Source of the DNA: Streptomyces sp. MJM8645 | GTDB taxonomy: Bacteria > Actinomycetota > Actinomycetes > Streptomycetales > Streptomycetaceae | DNA length: 64,000 nucleotides | Assembly: GCF_001625365.1 (NCBI RefSeq) | Contig: NZ_LJJF01000002.1 | Coordinates: 124,001 to 188,000 of the forward strand | Direction of reading: 5' to 3' | In this document: piece by piece, positions 25,224 to 33,881 of the stretch | Numbering within the stretch: the stretch's first letter is position 1 | Layout: each line of letters begins with the position of its first letter | Made by a program: the position numbers and the translations under genes | Notes under the pieces: generated by a model | Told to the model about the DNA's origin: nothing | Databases searched by the model: none | Seen by the model: the letters and a program-made list of their open reading frames with translations, nothing else

Positions 25224-26525
25224 TCAGGGAAGGGACAGTTGGGTGACGTCCACGACGGCACCCGACGCCGTCGGCGCGATCAGCGGCAGCACCAGCCACA
25301 GTGCGGCGAGCGCGGCCAGCGTGCTCACGGCCGCCAGGACCCCGGGGCGGCCGTGGGCCCAGCGCGCCCGGTAGCGGACAGGGTCCTCCAGCAGCGCCTT
25401 CGAGCAGGCCGCGACCGCCACCGCCAGCCCGCCCAACCACAGGGTCCGAACCCAGCCGTCCAGGCGGGGACCAGCGTGGTCCAGCAGCAGGATCAGCGGC
25501 CAGTGCCACAGGTACAGGCCGTACGAGAGCCCGCCCAGTACCGTCAGCGGGCGCCGGCTCAGCACCCTGCCCAGCGGGGACGCCGGGGCGTGCGCGAGCA
25601 GGGCGATCAGCGCGGCCGCCGCCGCCGAGTGCAGCAGCAACCCGCCGCGGAAGAGGACGATCTGCCCCGTCCCCGAGGCCAGCGCCCACCCGGCGGCCAG
25701 CAGGCCCGCCGGGATCAGCGCCAGCCGGCCTGCGGCAGGCCCCGGCAGCCGCGCCACCCGCAGCCGCACCGCCGGAGTCGCCGCGAGCGCGCCGAGCAGC
25801 AGGGCGAACACCCGGGTGTCGGTGCCCTCGTAGACACGGGTGGTGTCCATCGGGTCGACGAGCAGCGCCATCAGCGCCGCGGACACCAGCGCACCGACCA
25901 GCGCCACGCCGGCCACCGCGCCGGCACCCGCGGTCCGGCGCAGCCGCAGCAGAAGCAGCACCAACGGCGGCCACAGCAGGTAGAACTGCTCCTCCACCGC
26001 GATGCTCCACAGGTGGGTGAACACCCGGGTCGGGTTCGCCTGGAAGTACCCGACCTGCGCGTCGATGAAATGCCAGTTCGCGAGGTTGGCCACCACCCAG
26101 GGGGCGTCCTGGTGCGCGAAGCGGGCCATGGCCGCCGTACCCAGCACGGAGGCCAGCACCATCGCCGAGCCCAGGGCCAGGGCGAGGGCGGGCATCAGCC
26201 GCCTGGCCCGGCGGCCCCAGAAGGCCACCAGGTCGATCCGGCCACCGTTCTCCCCGGCCTCCCGCAGCAACAGCCCCGTGATGAGGAAGCCGGAGAGCAC
26301 GAAGAACAGGTCGACCCCCAGGAACCCGCCGGGGAAGTCGCCGAGGTGGAACAGGAGGACCCCGAGGACGGCCAGCCCGCGCAGGCCGTCCAGGGCCGGG
26401 ACATGGGAGCGGCGGGAGCCGGAGCGCGCGGCAGGCCCCGGGCCCGCCCGGCGGCGAGACGCGCGCGCGTTCCGCCGCCGGGCCGCCGGCGAGGCGGTCT
26501 TCATCTCGGACACCATCTCGGACAC
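25224..26525 (-). CDS. OafA/YrhL-type acyltransferase 3
   Basis: This 433-residue membrane protein has about ten helices and the acyltransferase-3 motifs: VPALDGLRGLAVLGVLLFHLG with the catalytic His, FFVLSGFLITGLLL, FWGRRARRLMPAL and LWSIAVEEQFYLLWP. It transfers acyl groups, often acetyl, to extracytoplasmic sugars or lipids. The start could be any of three in-frame ATGs at 26525, 26513 or 26501. It lies 4 bases after an SGNH lipoprotein gene on the same strand. In many homologues the SGNH domain is fused to the C-terminus; here it is separate. Confidence 0.93.
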   Translation of the reverse strand: MSEMVSEMKTASPAARRRNARASRRRAGPGPAARSGSRRSHVPALDGLRGLAVLGVLLFHLGDFPGGFLGVDLFFVLSGFLITGLLLREAGENGGRIDLVAFWGRRARRLMPALALALGSAMVLASVLGTAAMARFAHQDAPWVVANLANWHFIDAQVGYFQANPTRVFTHLWSIAVEEQFYLLWPPLVLLLLRLRRTAGAGAVAGVALVGALVSAALMALLVDPMDTTRVYEGTDTRVFALLLGALAATPAVRLRVARLPGPAAGRLALIPAGLLAAGWALASGTGQIVLFRGGLLLHSAAAAALIALLAHAPASPLGRVLSRRPLTVLGGLSYGLYLWHWPLILLLDHAGPRLDGWVRTLWLGGLAVAVAACSKALLEDPVRYRARWAHGRPGVLAAVSTLAALAALWLVLPLIAPTASGAVVDVTQLSLP

Positions 26526-26529
26526 CGCC

Positions 26530-27354
26530 TCAGGCGCAGTTCAGCTGGGCGAACACGTCCGACTTGGTCCAGTCGCCGTTGGCCCAGCTCTTGGGATCGG
26601 CGGGCGAGAACCCGGCCAGCCTGCCCACCTCGGTGGTGAACCACTGCGCGAACTTCGCCGTGCCCTGCTGGCAGGAGTGCGTCCTGTCGTTCGAACGCTG
26701 CGCCTGCGGGGCCTTGAAGTCGGTGCCCCACAGGGCGGAGGCGTCGAGGAAGAAGGCATCGCCGGGGTGCGCGGCGACGGCCGCCTTCGCCGCCCCCGGA
26801 GCGGACTCGATGTCGGCCTTGTGCGGGGCGTAGAAGTCGTCGCCCGTGTCGAACGGCGGAGTGGTGACGATCACCAGCCGGGCACCCGCGGCCTTGACCG
26901 TGCCGATCAGCTTCTCGTACGCCTGCTGCTGCTCCTGCGGGCTGCCCCAGTCATAGGTGGTGATCTGGTAGGCCACCAGCTCGGGGCGAACCGACGCGAG
27001 CCGGGAGGCGACGTCGCCGCTGGACATCGCCACCGGCCCGACCGCTGCGCCGCCGCCGTCGGCGGCGATGGAGGTGAGCTCGATACCGGTGGACTTGAGC
27101 GCGGCGGCCAGCGGCTGGGCCTGCCCGACGGCGATGGAGTCACCCATCCACAGGATCCTTGAGGGCTTCTTCAGCCCTTCGGCGCCGGCCTTCGCCGGCC
27201 CCGGGCCACCCCCGTCCTCGGCCGGGGAGCTTCCGCAGGAGGTCAGGGCGAGGACGGCGGCGAGGGCGGCCGCGCAGAAGGCGGCACCGCGGCGCAGGCC
27301 ACGGCCAACGGAGGGGGTCTCGTGGTCATGGGACGTTCGGCGTTCGTAGGTCAT
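26530..27354 (-). CDS. SGNH hydrolase-like lipoprotein
   Basis: The ATG at 27354 gives 274 residues with a signal peptide and lipobox LALTSC. The SGNH blocks are visible: RILWMGDSIAVGQ with the nucleophilic Ser, a Gly-rich block AADGGGAAVGP, and a final DRTH (DxxH) catalytic pair in RSNDRTHSC. It should sit outside the membrane and carry out the final acyl transfer or esterase step for the adjacent OafA-type acyltransferase, with which it is co-transcribed. Confidence 0.87.
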   Translation of the reverse strand: MTYERRTSHDHETPSVGRGLRRGAAFCAAALAAVLALTSCGSSPAEDGGGPGPAKAGAEGLKKPSRILWMGDSIAVGQAQPLAAALKSTGIELTSIAADGGGAAVGPVAMSSGDVASRLASVRPELVAYQITTYDWGSPQEQQQAYEKLIGTVKAAGARLVIVTTPPFDTGDDFYAPHKADIESAPGAAKAAVAAHPGDAFFLDASALWGTDFKAPQAQRSNDRTHSCQQGTAKFAQWFTTEVGRLAGFSPADPKSWANGDWTKSDVFAQLNCA

Positions 27355-27499
27355 GAGGAAGACGCTAGGAGGCCGTTTTTCGCGCCGTTTGACCGTTGTG
27401 TCACCGCGGTTCGACGGCCTCATGAGCAACACGTAACTGACGCCCCAGAGGGATGCGCTGCTGCCGATCGGGGTGTTTCGGACGGCCGGAGACGGCACG

Positions 27500-27537
27500 A
27501 GGGCCTGTGCCTGCGCGGATGCGCTGGCACAGGCCCT
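27500..27537. terminator. long hairpin terminator of the transglycosylase gene
   Basis: AGGGCCTGTGCC pairs exactly with GGCACAGGCCCT, and the inner GCGC/GCGC pair continues the stem past a T-T mismatch to a GGAT loop. It lies 63 bases after the stop of the minus-strand gene at 27600. Confidence 0.75.
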
Positions 27538-27599
27538 TCGTGGGTCACTCCGGTTGCCCCTGTCCGGCCCCCGGGGTGAGGGGAAGCCGAATGGTCGGC

Positions 27600-27995
27600 T
27601 TAGTACCAGTGGTTGGCCTGCCAGAAGTTCCAGGCGGCGTTCGGGCTGCCGTAGCGGGTGTTCATGTAGTCCAGCGACCACTTGATCTGGGTGGACGGGT
27701 TGGTCTTCCAGTCCGCACCGGCCGAGGCCATCTTGGAGGCCGGCAGCGCCTGGCCCAGACCGTACGAGCCCGAGCTCGGGTTGGTCGCCGTGACATTCCA
27801 GCCCGACTCGTGGGAGATGATCTGGCTGAACGAGGCCAGCTGGTCCGCCGGCACGATCTGCGCGGCGAGGGCCTGCGGGGAGGCGTCCGCGGCCGAGGCG
27901 ACGGCGGGGACCACGGCGGCACCCAGGGCGGTCACACCGGCGGCACCGGCGAGAATCACGGCAGAGGTACGCATGCGGAGCTTGAAAGCGGGCAT
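27600..27995 (-). CDS. small secreted transglycosylase-like protein
   Basis: This 131-residue protein has a signal peptide (TSAVILAGAAGVTALGAAVV, cleavage after ASAADA) and an SLT-like C-terminal domain: FSQIISHESGWNVTATNP, with the catalytic Glu in HESGW, then SSGSYGLGQALPASKMASAG and LDYMNTRYGSPNAAWNFW. Streptomycetes encode several such minimal transglycosylases for cell-wall remodelling in growth or germination. The start is preceded by GAGG ten bases upstream. A long untranslated region precedes it. Confidence 0.92.
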   Translation of the reverse strand: MPAFKLRMRTSAVILAGAAGVTALGAAVVPAVASAADASPQALAAQIVPADQLASFSQIISHESGWNVTATNPSSGSYGLGQALPASKMASAGADWKTNPSTQIKWSLDYMNTRYGSPNAAWNFWQANHWY

Positions 27996-28688
27996 ATAGA
28001 CAAGACCTCAATCAGTTGGGCCGGTGTCACTCCCCGCCTCGACCGTGGCCGGACAGGGGCCGAACGGTCGCGGGGTGTGGCTCGGCGGTGAGCCGTTCAC
28101 CGGTGGGACAGGAGCCGGTGTGGCTGGCGATGAATGCAAAGCTGCCAGACCGGATCGGCGCTCGCCAAGACCCCCTCGCTACGACCCGCCGTCGTAGCTG
28201 AGAGACCGGCACTGATTCGAGAGGCGGGCCGCCCGGAGCGCGCCGAACCCTCCCGGCCTGCGCAAACGCCCCCCAATAACGTGCCAAATAGTTGCAAAAT
28301 AGTGCAAAACGGACACCACTATCCGTCGTCGTACACCGCATTCGCATGTGAGCGCACTCACGGCCCCAGCCCCGGCGCCATCACCGACCGGCCCACCGCC
28401 ATCACCTTGAGTCAGTGCCAATCGGCTGCCATTGAGACCGCCACCACACCCGGCCGACGGGGGAACGGCACCACAGGGCGTCGCGGCGGCTGTCGGGCCC
28501 CTGGTCGGCACGGCGACAGGCGGGCAGGGCGCGAGCCGTCACGGAACCCCGGCCGGCCACCGAGACTCCCGTCCCGCCGGCATCCCCCGCTCCGAAGACG
28601 TCCCGGCATCGTTCGTGGCCGCGTGCGAGTCACCGGGCATCTCGATGCGGCCCACGCGGCCCACGCGGCCGGCGAAGCCCCGAGGGTT
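27996..28688. other. long non-coding interval with probable leader
   Basis: No gene is seen here. On the minus strand an AT-rich stretch near 28262-28325, with TTTGCAC/TTTGCAA/TTTGGCA repeats, is the best promoter candidate for the transglycosylase gene. It would give a leader of about 270 bases, long enough for a riboswitch, though no known consensus was recognised. Confidence 0.35.
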
Positions 28689-29180
28689 TCAGGCGTACAG
28701 CGCGATCCTGGGCTGGACCGTGCCCGGGCCGGCGTTGACGACGGTGAGCCGGTACCGCTGGGTGAGGGTGTGATGGCTGTGGAGGACCAGCTTCGCCCGG
28801 GTGAGGTCGGTGTACAGCGTGCCGGTCTCGCTGGCCAGCCGCACGGTCTTCCAGTGGCCGCCGGTCAGGACCTCGAGCTTGATGTCCCTCGGGGCGAGGA
28901 AGGGCCCGTTGTCCGGTGACTCGACGAGGATCTGCGGGGCGACGGTCCGGTCCGCCGACGAGTCGTTGCGGTAGGTGACGGTGATCGGGTGCGCCGCGTG
29001 GTCGGTCGGCAGCGGCCGGTCGGGCAGGCCGACGAACGAGACCGGCGCGGCAGCGGCCGCCACCTGCGGGGCGAGAGCCTCCGTGGCGAGCGCCGGCGAC
29101 GGCAGCGTGAACGCCGCGGCCAGCACGGTGGCGAGGGCGGTCGGGGCCAGAGCCCGGCGGAGGATCTTCCAGGTGGACAT
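28689..29180 (-). CDS. secreted protein of unknown function
   Basis: The ATG at 29180 follows AAGGAGACGCC, giving 163 residues with a clear signal peptide (LAPTALATVLAAAFTLPSPALA). The mature part looks like a beta-sandwich: PITVTYRNDSSADRTVAPQI, IKLEVLTGGHWKTVRL, and a final TQRYRLTVVNAGPGTVQPRI. It has no Cys and no catalytic motif. It may be an extracellular adhesive or Ig-like domain. Confidence 0.75.
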   Translation of the reverse strand: MSTWKILRRALAPTALATVLAAAFTLPSPALATEALAPQVAAAAAPVSFVGLPDRPLPTDHAAHPITVTYRNDSSADRTVAPQILVESPDNGPFLAPRDIKLEVLTGGHWKTVRLASETGTLYTDLTRAKLVLHSHHTLTQRYRLTVVNAGPGTVQPRIALYA

Positions 29181-29512
29181 GGCGTCTCCTTCGGTCGTCG
29201 ACGGCGCTCCCGGGAAGTTCACCGGCGGCCGGGCGATCACCCGCCCGCCGAACACATCCCCGGCTGGACGGACCGCCGCCGCCTAGCAGCCCGGACCGTA
29301 CCCATCCACCCTGCACACCAATGGCCCAGCGCGCATCCGCACCGGACCAGCGGCCCCGCCCAGGGCCCTCCAGGAGCGAGGCCCGGAAGACGCGAGGCTG
29401 CCGGCCCGGCAGAGATGACGGGGGGACCCACCCGCGGGGTGGCCTCGCGCGGAGCCGCGTCGCTGATCTTGTGACGTCTGCACGCTCCCCCGTCGGCGGG
29501 TCAGGGGCCGCC
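29181..29512. other. intergenic, no gene seen
   Basis: No frame with consistent coding bias was found. It separates the start of a secreted-protein gene from the end of a hypothetical gene on the same strand. Confidence 0.4.
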
Positions 29513-30082
29513 CTACCCGGTGATGCGCCGTGCGACCGCGATGTGGCTGAATCCGGGGATGGGCGACCCAACGGCCTTCTCGTAGCGAACAGCGTCAGCG
29601 ATCCCGAGCTTCTCGCCAGTGGAGAGGGTTCTGTTCGCCGTCCACAGAAGCATTCGCAGGTTTTCGTTCTGGACGTCGAGGAGAGTGGCGGCAGGCTCCA
29701 GCGGCGCACCGATGCCAACCCGCCAGTCGGCTACCGCAGTCCAGAAGCCGGCCACGGTGTCCCAGCAGATCGCACTTCGGGGTCCAAGCAGCAGGCGCAT
29801 CTCGTCGGGAGACCGGAACGTGTCGAGTCCGTGGGAGACGAGGTTCTGGAGGTTCTCCAGGAGCGCGACAACGAACTCGTACTCGGCCTCGTCGTTCAGC
29901 AACTCCTCGACGACCAGCATCACCTCAGCGGTCGCGCCGCAGTCCCGCCGGGCTGCCCGAAATGCGACCTGCCGGCAGACGTCCAGGTCGTCGCTGTGAT
30001 CTACCGATCCTGGCCTCACACCCGCCAGTTCGAGGAGCCGTCGTGATCGCCCGGCCTGCCGTCGGCGCCATGGGATTCGCAT
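29513..30082 (-). CDS. hypothetical cytoplasmic protein
   Basis: The ATG at 30082 preceded by GGAAAGAGAC is chosen over a TTG eight codons upstream; it gives 189 residues. The protein is helical and acidic in the middle (VMLVVEELLNDEAEYEFVVA, LLENLQNLVSHGLDTF), then has CWDTVAGFWTAVADW. This pattern resembles DUF7674-like proteins, but that is a weak impression. No partner gene is evident. Codon use is slightly less GC-biased than its neighbours. Confidence 0.6.
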   Translation of the reverse strand: MRIPWRRRQAGRSRRLLELAGVRPGSVDHSDDLDVCRQVAFRAARRDCGATAEVMLVVEELLNDEAEYEFVVALLENLQNLVSHGLDTFRSPDEMRLLLGPRSAICWDTVAGFWTAVADWRVGIGAPLEPAATLLDVQNENLRMLLWTANRTLSTGEKLGIADAVRYEKAVGSPIPGFSHIAVARRITG

Positions 30083-30480
30083 CGTGTCTCTTTCCGCTTG
30101 CGGCAATCGCGATCACGGTCGCCCGTGGTCGGTCAGCATGGCACGGCGTTCCGGGAGGCCGCTCAAGGGGGTCGATCGCCGCGGGAGCCCAGGACGACCC
30201 AGCATCACAAGATCTGCGACTGAGCAGGTGATGGCCACACCCGGCCGGGCAAGGTGGCCGGGCTCAGGGTGTGGACGGCGCGGACCGGGATGGCGTCCCG
30301 AACGGATAGGGACGGGGACGCCGGGCAGCTCTCCCAGCTGATGTGACCAGGCGGTGCACGACGAGGCCGAAGCGTGGGACGTGAACACCGCAGCGAGCAC
30401 CTGGCCCTCGAGGTCTGGCTCTCCGAGGACCGCCTCAACGGGCAACAAGAACTCCGCAGGAAGGGCCCTCGCCGGACAGC
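30083..30480. other. intergenic, no gene seen
   Basis: No convincing coding frame. It carries the upstream region of the 29513-30082 gene on one side and the terminator of the glycine-rich protein gene on the other. Confidence 0.35.
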
Positions 30481-30519
30481 ACGAAGCACCGGCCACCGTG
30501 CTGGCGGCCGGTGCTTCGT
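30481..30519. terminator. hairpin terminator of the glycine-rich protein gene
   Basis: ACGAAGCACCGGCC and its exact complement form a 14-bp stem around an 11-base loop, 21 bases beyond the stop at 30541 on the minus strand. Confidence 0.8.
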
Positions 30520-30540
30520 CCCATCGGACCTCGGGCTGGT

Positions 30541-32136
30541 CTACCAGTGCTCGTGGTGGTCGCAGCGCATGTCGTACTCGTCGTGTTCGTCGTGCTTGTG
30601 GTGCTTGATCGTGGTGGGGTCGGTGGCGGTGTGGGTGGTGGTGTCGCCGCCCCCGGTGACGGTCGCGGTGTTCGTGACCTCGTCGTCGGCCCGGCAGGAG
30701 ACATCGACCTGCAGCGTGATGGGCGGGTAGCTGCTCCCGGCGGGAAGGGCGTCACTGCGGGTGCAGGTGAGCGTGCCCTGGTCACAGGTCCAGCCCGTGC
30801 CGCTGATGCTGTCGGCCTTGAGCCCTGCGGGGAGGGTGTCGTGCACGGTGACCGTGGTGCCGTCGGTCGGAGCGGCCCCGGCGGCGTTGCCGACGGCGAT
30901 GGTGTAGATGCCGTCCCGTCCCTGGGTGAAGTGCCTGGCGTGGGTCTTGGTGATGGTCAGGGACGGGACCGTGTAGGAGATGATCACCTGGCCGCTGTGG
31001 TTCGCCGTCCCGATCGTCGAGAGCGCGTAGCTCGTGCCGCTACCCGTGGGAGTGGCGAAGCTGCTGCCCCCACCACCCCCTCCCCCACCTGCTGAGGTGC
31101 CCGTCTTGTTGACGGCGCCGCTGCCGCCGCCCCCGCCGGCGAAGTACCCGCCCCCACCGCCGCCACCAGTAGCGATGACAGAAGCGGCGCAGCCGCCGTC
31201 GAAGCTGCCCCCGGCGCCACCGGTACCGACCGTGGCACCCAAGAACCCGCTCCCCGGCCCACCGTTCATGACCGCACAGAACGCAACGGTGCCGGCAGCC
31301 CCGCCGGCACCCCCGGTGCTCGTGCTGGTGCTGCCACCGCCCCCGCCCTGCCCCGGCGAAGCCCCAGGGCCGGTGGCACTTCCCGAGGTGCCGCCGGTGG
31401 CGTCCGGCGTTGTCCCGCCGTTGCCCCCGTTCCCTCCCCCGGAGCCCGCTCCGGTGCCACCGGCGGCACCGCCGCCCCCGGCGACCACCAGCAGGGAACC
31501 GCCCGTACTGACGCTGGAGGCCCCGCCCCCACCCGGGCCCTCGAAACGAAAACCGGTGAGCGGAAAACCTCCCCCTGGGGCGCCGCCGTTGAACCCGCCG
31601 GCACCCGGCGTCCCGGTGCCGTTGCAGCCTTTGCCACCAGTGCCGCCGACGTTGATGGTGAAGGTCGTCGACACGGTGGTCTGCGGCAGGGTGGTCACCA
31701 CCCGCGCCCCCGCCCCGCCGGTCCCCGTGACGGAACAGGCGGTGCCGGTGTTGTCGGCGCCGCCGGCACCGTCCGCGGTGATCGTCACCACCGCCGCCGC
31801 CGGAACCGTCAAGGTCTGCGAAGCGCCGGTGAAGGTGAAGGTCTGCGACGGATCGGTCCGCTGCGTCCGCACCGGCACGGCTCCCACCGGCGCGGCGGTC
31901 GCCGGTGGAGCCGTGGCCGCCAGCAGTGCCATACCGGACAGCAGCGCGCTCCCCACCGACACCACCCCCGCACGGCGCTCCCCGCGCCGTCCACCCGAGC
32001 CGACCGGATCGGATGCGACGACGGCACCGCCCGGGGGCGCCTCGCCGGCCAGGGCCCTGTTGGACACGGCCACGGGCCACTGACGGCTGACCCGGTACCA
32101 CGGCGGATCGCCCTGTCCACGAGTACGAGCGCTCAT
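30541..32136 (-). CDS. secreted glycine-rich protein with DUF11-like domain and His-rich tail
   Basis: About 531 residues. A hydrophobic signal (SVGSALLSGMALLAATAPPATA) is followed by a beta-rich segment (TFTFTGASQTLTVPAAAVVT), then about 220 residues of Gly/Ser/Thr-rich sequence with runs of up to eight Gly. A DUF11/CARDB-like domain comes next (LTITKTHARHFTQGRDGIYT, TVHDTLPAGLKADSISGTGW). The last 22 residues are strongly His/Asp/Glu-rich, ending IKHHKHDEHDEYDMRCDHHE-HW, a likely metal-binding tail. A GTG at 32148 is an alternative start. It is probably a surface or adhesin-like protein; function is unknown. Confidence 0.8.
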   Translation of the reverse strand: MSARTRGQGDPPWYRVSRQWPVAVSNRALAGEAPPGGAVVASDPVGSGGRRGERRAGVVSVGSALLSGMALLAATAPPATAAPVGAVPVRTQRTDPSQTFTFTGASQTLTVPAAAVVTITADGAGGADNTGTACSVTGTGGAGARVVTTLPQTTVSTTFTINVGGTGGKGCNGTGTPGAGGFNGGAPGGGFPLTGFRFEGPGGGGASSVSTGGSLLVVAGGGGAAGGTGAGSGGGNGGNGGTTPDATGGTSGSATGPGASPGQGGGGGSTSTSTGGAGGAAGTVAFCAVMNGGPGSGFLGATVGTGGAGGSFDGGCAASVIATGGGGGGGYFAGGGGGSGAVNKTGTSAGGGGGGGGSSFATPTGSGTSYALSTIGTANHSGQVIISYTVPSLTITKTHARHFTQGRDGIYTIAVGNAAGAAPTDGTTVTVHDTLPAGLKADSISGTGWTCDQGTLTCTRSDALPAGSSYPPITLQVDVSCRADDEVTNTATVTGGGDTTTHTATDPTTIKHHKHDEHDEYDMRCDHHEHW

Positions 32137-32148
32137 CCGCAGGTTCAC

Positions 32149-32664
32149 CTCTCCTCACAACAAAGCGCCCCGCACCCCCGCGCGACAAGGCGCAAGCGAC
32201 ACAGGACACCTGACGAAAAATCATGACAAACCACCATTAGACGCCCATACCCGATCACTTCGAGGTAGCGGGACAATGAGAAACCCCGCGTGTCGCAACG
32301 CCCCGCGCGAGCCGACGAGGGACCGGCATCCGAGCAGGTCACCGTCTGGTCCTGACGCACTCGGGATGATCCGGTCGCCGGTCCCCGAAGCCCGCTTCGA
32401 GGCCGGCCTCGACTGAGCGCGGGCCTGGGCGAAGGGCCACGCGGGGCCAGCCACGGCCACCGGGGCCGCGGGTCCACCTGCGGCCGCCGCACACCCAGCT
32501 GCAGCTGCTCCCCCAGCTCCCGCCGAACGCCCACCGGTACCGTGCGCAGGTGCTTCCTGCGCGCCATCCTGGGAGGGGCGGCACCGTCCGGCACCCCACC
32601 CCGCTTCAACTCCGAGGGGGCCCGCAAGAACCAACAGGTCTTGCGTCAAGTCCTGGAGGATCCC
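32149..32664. other. intergenic between divergent genes
   Basis: This 516-base interval separates the divergent glycine-rich and zinc-ribbon/CAP genes. No coding frame was convincing. The part next to 32149-32280 is relatively AT-rich and likely holds promoters. Confidence 0.35.
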
Positions 32665-33567
32665 ATGACCAATCTGGTCGACTGGCGCTCCTGCTACAAA
32701 TGCCAGACCCTGTTCTTCGACATTCTTCCGGAGAAAGGCGCATGCCCTGCCGGCCAAGGGCACAAAGCCTTCGGCTTCGCATACAGCTTCCCCTCCGACG
32801 CGACGGAGACCCCCACCCAGCAGACGAACTGGCGCCGGTGCGGCAATTGCTGCGCCTTATTCTTCGACGGTTTTCCAGAAAAGGGCACATGCGCTGCGGG
32901 TGGCGGACACCAGGCGAGCGGCTACATGTGCACCGTCCGGCATGACGGTTCAGGAGACGCCCCGACCCAGCAAACGAACTGGCGCTACTGCGCCAATTGC
33001 TACGCCATGTTCTTCAACGGTTTTCCGGAGAAAGGCCTATGCGCTGCGGGCGGTGGACATCAGGCGAGCGGCTTGACATTCGTCATCGATCATTGGCCAG
33101 ATGAACCCCAGGTCTACATGGATTGGCAGGAGTTGGCAACCTTCGACCTCGTCAACAGCGCCCGTCGGCAGAACGGGTCCCCGGACGTATCGATAGACGC
33201 AGCGCTCGTCGGCACGACACGCGCCCACAGCCAGGACCTCGCCGACCACCCCGGCCTGAAGGACCAGATATGGAACGGATGGCCCGGCCACATGGGATCG
33301 GACGGCAGTACACCACCAGCGCGGATCATGAGAGCCGTCGGAATTTCCGGCAGCGAGAACGTCTACTTCGGATGGTTCTCAGGAAACGCTCCTCCGCCCA
33401 CACCCCAGGATGCGTTCAACTGGTGGATGAATGAACCAGCGCACAGAGCCAACCTCCTCGACCGAAATCACACACGGGCCGGCCTGGGAACGGCCTATGG
33501 GCCCGGCACATCTCCCGACGGAAGCCCAGCCACTTACTTCTATTTCACACAAGACTTCATCGACTAA
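32665..33567 (+). CDS. triple zinc-ribbon-like repeats fused to a CAP/SCP domain
   Basis: The ATG follows GGAGGATCCC and gives 300 residues. Three repeats of about 50 residues each carry C-x2-C, C and H at fixed spacing: C10/C13/C27/H33, C59/C62/C76/H82 and C109/C112/C126/H132, in the context W-R-x-C...LFF...PEKGxCxAGxGH. From about residue 155 there is a CAP (cysteine-rich secretory/SCP) domain: FDLVNSARRQNGSPDVSID, TTRAHSQDLADHPG, SENVYFG and WMNEPAHRANLLDRNHTRAG. There is no signal peptide, which is unusual because CAP domains are normally exported. Function is unknown. Confidence 0.85.
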   Translation: MTNLVDWRSCYKCQTLFFDILPEKGACPAGQGHKAFGFAYSFPSDATETPTQQTNWRRCGNCCALFFDGFPEKGTCAAGGGHQASGYMCTVRHDGSGDAPTQQTNWRYCANCYAMFFNGFPEKGLCAAGGGHQASGLTFVIDHWPDEPQVYMDWQELATFDLVNSARRQNGSPDVSIDAALVGTTRAHSQDLADHPGLKDQIWNGWPGHMGSDGSTPPARIMRAVGISGSENVYFGWFSGNAPPPTPQDAFNWWMNEPAHRANLLDRNHTRAGLGTAYGPGTSPDGSPATYFYFTQDFID

Positions 33568-33881
33568 GGACAGCTCCTTGGCGAATTGAGGCACAAGGCG
33601 GAACCGAGCGACGCGGCACTGAATAACCACCCTGCCCTTGCCGGTGCGGGTCGCCCTGCGCGGCAACGGGACCATGCGCGGGCTTCTCCGCGCCGTGGCG
33701 GCGCTGGACGTTCGAGCGTGAGGGATCCCGGCCGGCTCCGGAGCGGTGCCGGCGGGCCAGGGTGCTTGTCTGTTGGCCGGAATGCAGGCGAGTCCGGGCT
33801 GAGGCCGGCTGGTGCCGCTGCAGCCCTTGGTGTCCCGCCACCGGTTCGGAGAGCGTCGCGGCTCCGAGCAGCCCTCAGTCG
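33568..33881. other. intergenic between convergent genes
   Basis: No gene recognised in this 314-base gap between the CAP-domain gene and the GmhB-like gene. No strong terminator hairpin was noticed. Confidence 0.35.

Noticed and set aside
28012..28300. ydaO-type c-di-AMP riboswitch ahead of the transglycosylase gene
   Set aside because: The leader is long enough and the gene class fits, but the conserved core sequence was not found by eye.
31034..32083. 349-residue proline-rich plus-strand frame
   Set aside because: It is the complement of the glycine-rich protein gene; Pro codons simply mirror Gly codons.
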